Assembly: GCA_015039465.1 (NCBI GenBank)
Contig: MU130378.1
Coordinates: 1,678,570 to 1,742,569, forward strand
Direction: 5' to 3'
Origin: Phlegmacium glaucopus
Lineage: Eukaryota; Basidiomycota; Agaricomycetes; Agaricales; Cortinariaceae
DNA: 64,000 bases
Part shown: one piece after another, positions 56,919-64,000 of the stretch
How the letters are laid out: every line of letters begins with the position of its first letter
How positions within the stretch are numbered: the first letter of the stretch is position 1
The notes under the pieces: generated by a model
Databases searched by the model: none
Told to the model about the DNA's origin: nothing
What the model saw: the letters and a program-made list of their open reading frames with translations, nothing else
Position numbers and translations under genes: made by a program

Positions 56919-58958
56919 ATGACGACCTTTATAAACCGAACTGTTACGACCCCATCTAACCATTATCGACCAGCGTACTCTCAACCCCCTAGGCCGGATG
57001 TAAGGGACGATTATGAACGTGCGCCTTATCTTTCTCTATCAGCCATCGAAATTTTAAAAAGTGCTTCATACCCCACATGAATAGGGTGGTACACAGAAAC
57101 CGTTCCAAACAATAGGATGTCGTTATCTCTTCGTTCTGGGATTCATTCCGAAGTTAGCTGGGCCCTTGATCGTCTGTGTCGCTTAGCTCACAACGAACAA
57201 TTTGTTTTCAAATCCTTCCCTGGCGTACTCGAGGGCCTGTTTGATTGGCCAGAATGGTACATAAACGAAGGTTATAAATACGCATCAGACGCAGACATCT
57301 TATTCTCTGCGCCTCCGGAACAAGCTCGTCAGCGTCGTTATGCTCTCGAATCCCTTTTTGTCCTTCGTAATGCTGCGTTGCATGAACCGAACGTCCAAGA
57401 GCTTGCGTCGCATTCGCATACCATGCCTTTGATCATGAATGCTCTGATTAACCTTGACCATGCCAGGGATGAAAACACTGAAGCACTCTTACACATAATC
57501 GACATTTTTCACATTATTGCCCCAGTCCTCACCGTTGGAGCTTCAGCTCCCCTGACAATCAATCCCATCCTACCATTGCTGCGTATAGTATCTGAATCAT
57601 CTAACCGCACCATGATTATTTCCTCGTTGACTATAATTACCGCACTCTTCTCAAATCCTGCAAATGGCGTGCATCTCCTCTCCGATTCACCAGCAATGTT
57701 GGCGTCAATTCGTTACCTTCCTTTGTTCATGGACAAACCATTAATCGACGCTTGTCTCAATTACCTCTATGTTCATGTTTCTCATCCTCCCATGGCTCGT
57801 GCATTTCTATTGCAACCAGAAATGCCAAGTGTTGTAAAAGTTCTTGCCAGCCTCTTGCTCCATGAGCAACTTGAAGAAAAGGTCACTCTCGACGTGACAG
57901 GCACTATTCATACTGTGCCTTCAACATCACAAGCAACGCGAGACCATGAACTTAGCAAGGAAGAGTTGGATGATCTTCTCGAGAAACCGGAGCCACAACG
58001 GTGTTATGAATGGTGAGTTAGTTACAAGTATATATATTCACTCATTGCTGACATAACTAGGATGAGAATCATGTTTGTTTCGAAAAGTGATGGCGAACTG
58101 ACGCAAGTTGACTTCTGGAACCTTTACAAAGATATTTTCTCTCCTTTTGCAGAGAAGTACCCTCTTCTGGTTGCATCAGACGTCATTAAAAATGTCACAA
58201 ATATCTTTCCTCAAGCACAAGCCATGGTGTTGCAAGGACCAGTTCAACGGTTTGTCGTCCGAGGTGTGGACAGGCGCAAGGAACCTTGTGTTACTGAACG
58301 GTTCAGATGTCAATGGGATCGTTCGCAGTGCCCTGCACCTGCATTCATGGCTCCATCAGAATTATTCGACCATGTTTTGCAGCATCTCGAATCTATTGAT
58401 ACAGCCGAAGTCCCTTGTTTGTGGTCGTCATGTCCTCAACGACCTCTTCCAAAGCATACATTGAGCTCACACATCCTGACACATCTTTCGAGCACCCAAC
58501 CTTTACAAAAACATCCATCACAAAGCGACTCCATCACCTTACCTTCTGAAGATTCACCATATCCAATAAGCAATCCTACTAGTCGACCGCCCCCACCTCC
58601 CCGAAGTACTGTAATAACTTATGAAAGACCGACTACGGACCCACCGTCGACCTCGTTGACGGCATTGCTTATACTTCGTATCTTGTTTCGCACCTCATTT
58701 GCCTCGGCCGACGCAGCCCCTCGAGTTGACGCAGATCATTTCGGGTTCCCAGGTATCATCGAAGAGACAGATGATCCGGAGGGTACGGATTCTGTCGATG
58801 GAGAGGTGAACGGCGACGAAAAAGAAGGTGAAAGACGAGGCAGGAAAGCGTTTGTTGGGGTCAGGAAACAACTGGAAGGTGTCCACATGCGTGATGAGGC
58901 ACTAATGGGCTGGATAACAGAGATGGTAGATGCTGGCATCTCGGGTACCAATAGCTAG
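56919..58958 (+). CDS. RSC9/ARID2-like chromatin-remodelling subunit
   Basis: Three exons (introns 57019-57084, 58013-58060) give 641 residues. The protein starts TTFINRTVTTPSNHY and continues DDYERWYTETVPNNRMSLSL, RSGIHSEVSWALDRLCRLAH, YALESLFVLRNAALHEPNVQ, an armadillo-like stretch, and the W-M-R-x-x-F segment QVDFWNLYKDIFSPFAEKYP. A zinc-finger-like pair follows (FRCQWDRSQCPAP and VPCLWSSCPQ, each followed by histidines). The end is KAFVGVRKQLEGVHMRDEAL. This organisation fits the RSC complex subunit Rsc9 of basidiomycetes, a SWI/SNF-type remodeller component. The first intron is 66 nt and removes an in-frame TGA; without it the gene would appear to start at the later Met at 57117. Confidence 0.8.
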
Positions 58959-59078
58959 AGACGGCTCCACCCATAGCCCGACAGTTCAAAAATGCGAAGA
59001 CAAGTAATTTTATATTTTTATATACATTACATTTGCCAGTCCAGGCGCTGAGCACCACAGCTCTAGTACTACTTGGCA

Positions 59079-61155
59079 TCACACGGGAAAGATGCCCTGT
59101 TCTACCCATCGTAAAGCAACGTCCTCATCATCGGGATAAGCATAGCGGGTTTGTGGACTCATGTGCAGCCTACCCCTTGCACCGACGTAACAAACTCCTC
59201 TGTCGGGCGCGCTGGGCAAGTCCACGCCTCCATCAAAGTAGACAGAAAATTCATCAAATTTACGGAAGACTGCCTGCACATGTTCCCTTGTGAATGCAGC
59301 TGGCCAAATATTTTCCTCGGCCACATCTTGGGAGGACGAAACCGATAATAAGTATACTTGGACAAACAAGCAAGCAAGAAATCATATTTACATCTCTTCG
59401 ATCCATTGTCGGAAAAAACGTTATAGAACGGTTGATTGCGTCCGCGGGGCAGAGAGTCGATAGTCATATGTCCCATCCAATCCTCGCTGGCGTCACAGTT
59501 AACCTTGGAACGACTTGTCAGTAACTGGACATAAATTTTTTTAAAAAAGAGTGAGAACTTACGTCCCAGCCATAGATAAATCCAACATACTTGTATCTAG
59601 CATGTACAAAAGCCATTCCGACAAAATATTTTATTAGTTTACCAGCGCGGTTGTGTATATTGAACGCTGCTACTGCTTCTGCATGCAGAACGGCTTGGCA
59701 GCGGAATCTGACCATAGTCTGACATCTTTCCACCAATGACGGAGCCAGGCAGTCGAGCAACAAGATACAGTCCAAGGCCTTTAGGTAGATGTTGGATAAC
59801 AGTCTATCCAAAGTATCATCGTCGGCTTGAAAGAGAAGGTGTACACATATCGAGAGCAGCAAGGATGGGTGGAATACTGATGGGGGAACATCGGGAATTG
59901 ACATTAATGAAGAGAGGATATTGCGTGAAGCACGCAGAAGCATGAGTACACCGGTGCAAGGCTGAAGAGATTGCGTAGTGGTGCTGAGAGCCAATGCGAG
60001 ACCTGGCAAGTGTGTTGCCATAGGAGGAGGATTCTGTGAATTTAGGACGGCGTTCATAGGATGGGTAACAGAAGTGTTCACAATTATTGGTTCATCCCCT
60101 TCGTGACGAAGTACATGTGCTAAAACAGTGCCCGGGAAGTTTATGGGCGATGCATTGAGACCCAGGCGTGTAGCAATTGCCGTGAATATGTGAACAAGGC
60201 AGATAGGAAGGGTTTGTTTGTTCGTGGTGAGATAGGCATGTGGAAAGTTGTTCATCACATTGCTATCCCAAGGACCTAACAGAGAAAAGTAGGGATTTAT
60301 TTTCATTTACAAACCACAGGCGCCTCACCTGGAAACGTAGAAAACCCCTGGCTCTTCATAAATGAACAGATACCTCTACAAATTGCTGGGACACCATCAT
60401 TTCCACCTTGAAGTTCAAGCCGTACTTTGTTCTGAATTAATTCCTCCGAGCACCTCGTTGCGAGGTCGTCAAACTGTGCGGTGATCTCCAAGAGCAAATT
60501 CAGTGAAGCGGTAGTGGCCATGTCGTAAACATACCCGTTTTTCCGACTGTCCAAAAAAGCACGACAGGGATGACATAGTTAATTCAAATGGCGGCTTCTT
60601 GGAAGGTGAAGGTACGACCCAGAAGGGCCGCCATATATCAATTGCATGTCCTCGTGATATCGTATCAAGCATCGACTTTGCCCAGTGGCGTCGAGTTATC
60701 GCATGATAGGGGATTCTTAATCTTATGAATCTATCTGCTCTGTCTGCAAATAATTCAGGTACTGGACACTGAGACTCGAGTTCAAGAACATCCCACACAT
60801 CCATAGATAGCCGGAAGAGAGCTCCAGCGGTTTCCTGACGGCCAATCCTCTCCATCACTATTTTATCCAGATACTGCAGAGCCAAGCAGTCTAATTGACG
60901 CCTTTGAAAGTAGAGTTTTCGCCAATTGTTGCCTGCGGCTTCTCTCCGTGCTTCCTCCTTGCCTTCGTCGCAGTACTCATACCGCATTTCATAGTGAGAC
61001 TCCCAAATTGAGGGAACAAAAGCAGCTTCCCGTAGAAGATTGCTGGATTGAAGGAAATGTGCCAGTGTAAGTGAGCCATCGTCGAACCTGGCCCTAGAAG
61101 CCGGTAGGAAGCTAAGAATCTTAATCAAGACATCCAGGGGTAACTGGGGAATCAT
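59079..61155 (-). CDS. F-box protein with HspQ/YccV-like C-terminal domain (FBXO21-like)
   Basis: Five exons (introns 59327-59391, 59504-59562, 60277-60328, 60474-60534) give 612 residues. An N-terminal F-box (IPQLPLDVLIKILSFLP, LREAAFVPSIWESHYE) should bind SKP1 in an SCF ubiquitin ligase. The middle has the transglutaminase-like region seen in FBXO21 (ALFRLSMDVWDVLELES, SFFGQ-type block CFFGQSEKRFDDLATRC, GNDGVPAICRGICSFMKSQG). The C-terminus is an HspQ/YccV-type domain: RYKYVGFIYGWDVNCDASED, WMGHMTIDSLPRGRNQPFYN, VAEENIWPA. Fungal relatives share this three-part layout. Substrates are unknown. Confidence 0.85.
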
Positions 61156-61255
61156 TGCACGATGACATTGACAATGCTTGCATCAATACTAGCCATCACG
61201 TGGCGTTTGGAAACTATCAGTATAGCATTTACATAAAATGTAGAAGTAGTACTAG

Positions 61256-62396
61256 TCATCGATCATCGTCGACGCTGTCATCTTCAGCACCTTCCTTCCA
61301 TAGCGCGTACATTTTTCTTCGATTCGAATCCCTCGTTTCTGGTTGACTCGCAATTTCAAACATCCTCCGAAGGAGTTTTTTCTTCAAAGTTGCTCCTTCA
61401 ATGTGGCCATCAAGCTTGGGGTCCTCAAAGCATGCATTATTTTTCAAAAATGTTGGCGTATCAGAACTCAGACGAATACGCTTTGCTTTTGGCAGGTCGT
61501 CCTCAGGATCTGATTCGGAAGCTAATGCATTGAGAAGTGGTTCGACTAAGGCTGATTGTATGCGCTTATATGTTGTGCTCGTTGGGCTTCGCGCGGCCAA
61601 ATAAAAGAAAGGCTCGAGGATGACAGCTAGAGGAGCGGGTTGTGGTGACGTTGCAGTTCCAAGAGCTTTGTCAAGTTCCTCGACATAAATATCAGCGATA
61701 TGATACGCAAGACTCGCGGGAACACGAATGTCATTGGGGCTGAAAAGGTTGAGTCTTCATACATGGACAGTATAAAAAGATCATAACTCACCACAAGGGT
61801 CCCCCCTCATTAGATAAAATGCGGTTGTATTCTTGGCAGGCATCCTTGTCCCACCTCACTCGGATGAAAAGGCGAAAGGTTGCGTTAGTGAAGCGGCGTA
61901 TAAGCATATAATATTTGTCAATTCTATGAAAAGGTTATTAAAAACACGTATACATTGGACAAAAAACGTACCGCAGTCGGTCAATCCCATTCCATTCTCG
62001 AACAGTCGTTTCCCAAAAACCACGAATAAATGCGAGAGAGGCAGCAGTTGAAGAAATTGTCAAGATCAGTTCAGCTAGTTCAGATGCTAGTGCTTGTTGC
62101 ACGAGCGGTTTATCTGACATCCAAAAGCCTTGCGAGAAACGTCAGGTACTACAAGTTCAGCCACGGATAGTAGCGCACAGTAGAAAATTCCTTTCCACAA
62201 TTTGTCCATGTCTGGCTTCGTGATGTGATGCTGGTCATCGGATAGAAATATTGATAAATTGCGTATGGCCTTGTCGCGAGTTTTCTTGTCTTTTTGAATA
62301 TCAGCTCGTCGACAATATTCATATGAAAAAAATCTGCTCTTACACACCAGTAGATGCAAGGTATTTTCCTAAGGGGGGTGCTGTAGTTGAAGTCAT
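61256..62396 (-). CDS. RRP1: Ribosomal RNA processing protein RRP1 (NOP52 family)
   Basis: Five exons (introns 61740-61791, 61924-61971, 62129-62178, 62290-62347) give 310 residues. RRP1 is a nucleolar protein needed for 27S-to-25S rRNA maturation. Family blocks are PPLGKYLASTDKKTRDKAIR, NLSIFLSDD, MDKLWKGIFYCFWMSDKPLV, IDKYYMLIRRFTNATFRLF, RVPASLAYHIADIYVEELDK and LEPFFYLAARSPT. The acidic C-terminus (EDDSVDDD) is common. Exon 1 codes 16 residues. The gene is divergent from the HIU hydrolase gene, with 83 bp between start codons. Confidence 0.9.
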
Positions 62397-62479
62397 CGCC
62401 TGTGAAGAACCAAAAACTTTTTGATGGGCGTTCTTCACTGGACCCTGAAAATGATCTCACCCTATGACTACTGGTTGTA

Positions 62480-63040
62480 ATGTCTAAATCACCTATCACT
62501 TGTCATGGTAGGTTCTCGTTTCATTGCACTAAGTGTAAGTAACCAACTTATACGACTTCAAGTCCTCGATTCGTCTACTGGAAAACCCGCTTCAGGTGTC
62601 ATGATTCGCCTGGAGGTATATCAGCATGAGAATGGTCTTGATATTTTTTATCCACTTGCCAAAGGGTATATTGATATTGTTGCGCACCTCAAGAAATTCC
62701 AATAAAACTCAAATTATCCTAGGATAACGAACTCGGACGGCAGATGCCTCGACCTTCTTCCTAGTCGGGGATCAGAAGAGGCTACGAGAGAGAAAAGCGA
62801 TCTAGTTGCTGGTCAAACCTATAAGATCGTATTCAAGACTAAGGAATATTTTGAACATACGCATCGTAAATCCTTCTATCCTTGGGTCGAGGTTAGTATG
62901 GACCGTTTAACTCACTTTGAAAAGCTACTCAGTGCCGGCTCTCCACATAGATCACCTTCGTCATCGAAAACCCGGAAGACCACTATCATATCCCATTGTT
63001 AATCAGTCCCTATGCCTTTACCACCTACCGAGGTAGCTGA
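62480..63040 (+). CDS. 5-hydroxyisourate hydrolase (transthyretin-like)
   Basis: Four exons (introns 62508-62562, 62666-62722, 62892-62950) give 129 residues. The enzyme converts 5-hydroxyisourate to OHCU in purine (urate) catabolism, often in peroxisomes. The spliced N-terminus SKSPITCHVLDSSTGKPASG matches the family, with the catalytic His in CHVLD. Later landmarks are TNSDGRCLDLL, EYFEHTHRKSFYPWVEITF, HYHIPLLISPYAFTTYRGS and the invariant Y-R-G-S end. The start at 62480 is chosen because it alone supplies the CHVLD segment. A later Met (62505) opens a frame through the first intron, which would lose this motif. The C-terminus lacks an obvious SKL-type signal. Confidence 0.92.
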
Positions 63041-63271
63041 GCGTATTGCCAAAAAAGAAAAGTGTACAACAGATGTGTGAATTAAGCAGAGGATGTATAT
63101 GTACAGTATGTATGTATCTACTCAAACACAATAATGCCGGATAACTTGAGTACGTCTGGACATTCTATGTGAATCTACCCATGGAAAGTCTGAGGCGTGA
63201 AAAATAGCAGTGCAAGATCAGATGATAGTGATGGAGGATAGCAAGGAAAGAAAAAGGTGACAAAGAGAAAC

Positions 63272-64000
63272 TCATTGCGCGAGTACGTTATCATACTGGA
63301 CACCTTTAATATGTCCCCCTCGCATAGACTGTTTGACATTGTACAAGAATTGCTCGCGATTCTTGCTCATCTCATGTGCTGCTTCTGTAAAATAAAGATT
63401 TAGTTAAAGCTTACAAGGATTGGATCGAATTTACCCTTGTTCAAAGGATCATCGGCATTTGGCTCGAGGAAGAGGTATTGCAACCCAACCATCACAGAGT
63501 TCAGGTTGAGCACGGGTTTCCAGTCTTCTCTAAGGATGTTCAGACAAACATTGCCCTCGAGATCGACATTTGGATGGTAGATCTGACGAAAAGATGCGTG
63601 AGAGCCTGCACGCTCCCCGGCAACAATCACTCTTACCTTTGATATGCACTTGACCTTTGGAGGGTCGTGTGGGTAGTTTGTATTGATTGCAAACGAGAAA
63701 GTGAAAGCGCCACCCTTGTACATGCCTTCATAAGAGTTTAGTTAGATGAATAGGATATTTCTCGAAGAAAGGAAAGGCACCTTCGTCGGGTGTGATAGTA
63801 AGGGTGAAGTTGAGCAGATCTGCGGGATCGGCGAAATGAGTCTTCATTGTCGACGGCAAATCCAGCTCCGTCAAGTCTGTGGAAGGTAATAAAATGTTCA
63901 GCAGTCGAATTCAAGTAAAACGCCTTAAAATATAACCTTTCTGCACACGAATCTGAGCAGCACTCGTCTTTGGCTTCTTCTTTGCCGCTGCATCCTCGCT
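63272..64000 (-). CDS. UBC12: NEDD8-conjugating enzyme UBC12, N-terminus beyond window
   Basis: Five exons in the window give 169 residues; the first coding residues lie past the right edge (about 15 if the family length holds). UBC12 receives NEDD8 from the UBA3-APPBP1 E1 and passes it to cullins. Visible blocks are [80 protein letters not shown] and the active-site Cys region [36 protein letters not shown] and [13 protein letters not shown] close the protein. Introns (low-high) are 63385-63434, 63583-63636, 63726-63780 and 63877-63936. The [11 protein letters not shown] pattern is diagnostic of UBC12 rather than other E2s. Confidence 0.93.

Noticed and set aside
62505..62705. Alternative start of HIU hydrolase at 62505
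   Set aside because: It reads through the first intron and lacks the catalytic CHVLD segment, which is supplied by the exon at 62480-62507.

Overview
The window is from a basidiomycete fungus, almost certainly a mushroom-forming agaricomycete. The genes are packed closely on both strands. They are cut by many introns of about 48-80 nt, mostly GT-AG, and often only 50-200 bp separate neighbours. The proteins are fungal throughout. The decisive clue is a homeodomain (HD) mating-type locus in the classic agaricomycete setting: beta-flanking gene, then a divergent HD2/HD1 pair, then the mitochondrial intermediate peptidase gene MIP. The species cannot be read from the sequence alone. About 31 protein-coding genes can be supported. 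I saw no rRNA, tRNA, CRISPR array or intact transposon.

Layout. 1-8.7 kb: the 3' part of TFIIIB subunit BDP1, an NDUFA9/Coq11-type dehydrogenase, a DHA1 drug/polyamine transporter, an OYE-type NADPH dehydrogenase (minus) and a fructosamine-3-kinase. 9-18.8 kb: RPB2, a Golgi-type seven-transmembrane protein (minus; it carries a probable AT-AC intron), sorting nexin SNX4/ATG24 and REV7 (minus). 19.2-29.4 kb: a beta-lactamase-fold serine hydrolase, a UbiB/ABC1 atypical kinase (minus) head to head with glycogenin, an unknown Ala-rich soluble protein and the beta-flanking gene. 29.4-37.4 kb: the MAT region proper, made of an AT-rich spacer with an 81-bp inverted repeat, HD2 (minus), HD1 (plus) and MIP (minus). 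37.4-48.5 kb: a DDT/RSF1-like chromatin protein (minus), a FAM32A-like protein (minus), a TMEM115-like Golgi protein, COG1, SEC61 gamma (minus) and a PPR-like protein. 48.5-64 kb: glycine decarboxylase P-protein (minus), an ARMH3-like protein (minus), a gene-poor 1.2-kb gap, COX6 (minus), an RSC9-like protein, an FBXO21-like F-box protein (minus), RRP1 (minus), HIU hydrolase and the NEDD8-conjugating enzyme UBC12 (minus, cut by the window end).

How they work together. HD1 and HD2 from different mates form the heterodimeric transcription factor that controls dikaryon development, and they share a 193-bp promoter here. The other genes are mostly housekeeping: transcription (BDP1, RPB2, RSC9), Golgi and endosome trafficking (COG1, TMEM115, the 7TM protein, SNX4, ARMH3, SEC61 gamma), mitochondria (MIP, COX6, GCVP, the PPR-like protein and the Coq11-like protein), and ubiquitin or NEDD8 pathways. 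They are syntenic context for the mating locus, not a functional operon. Exon boundaries were derived by hand from splice signals, reading frame and remembered family conservation, without RNA evidence or alignment software.
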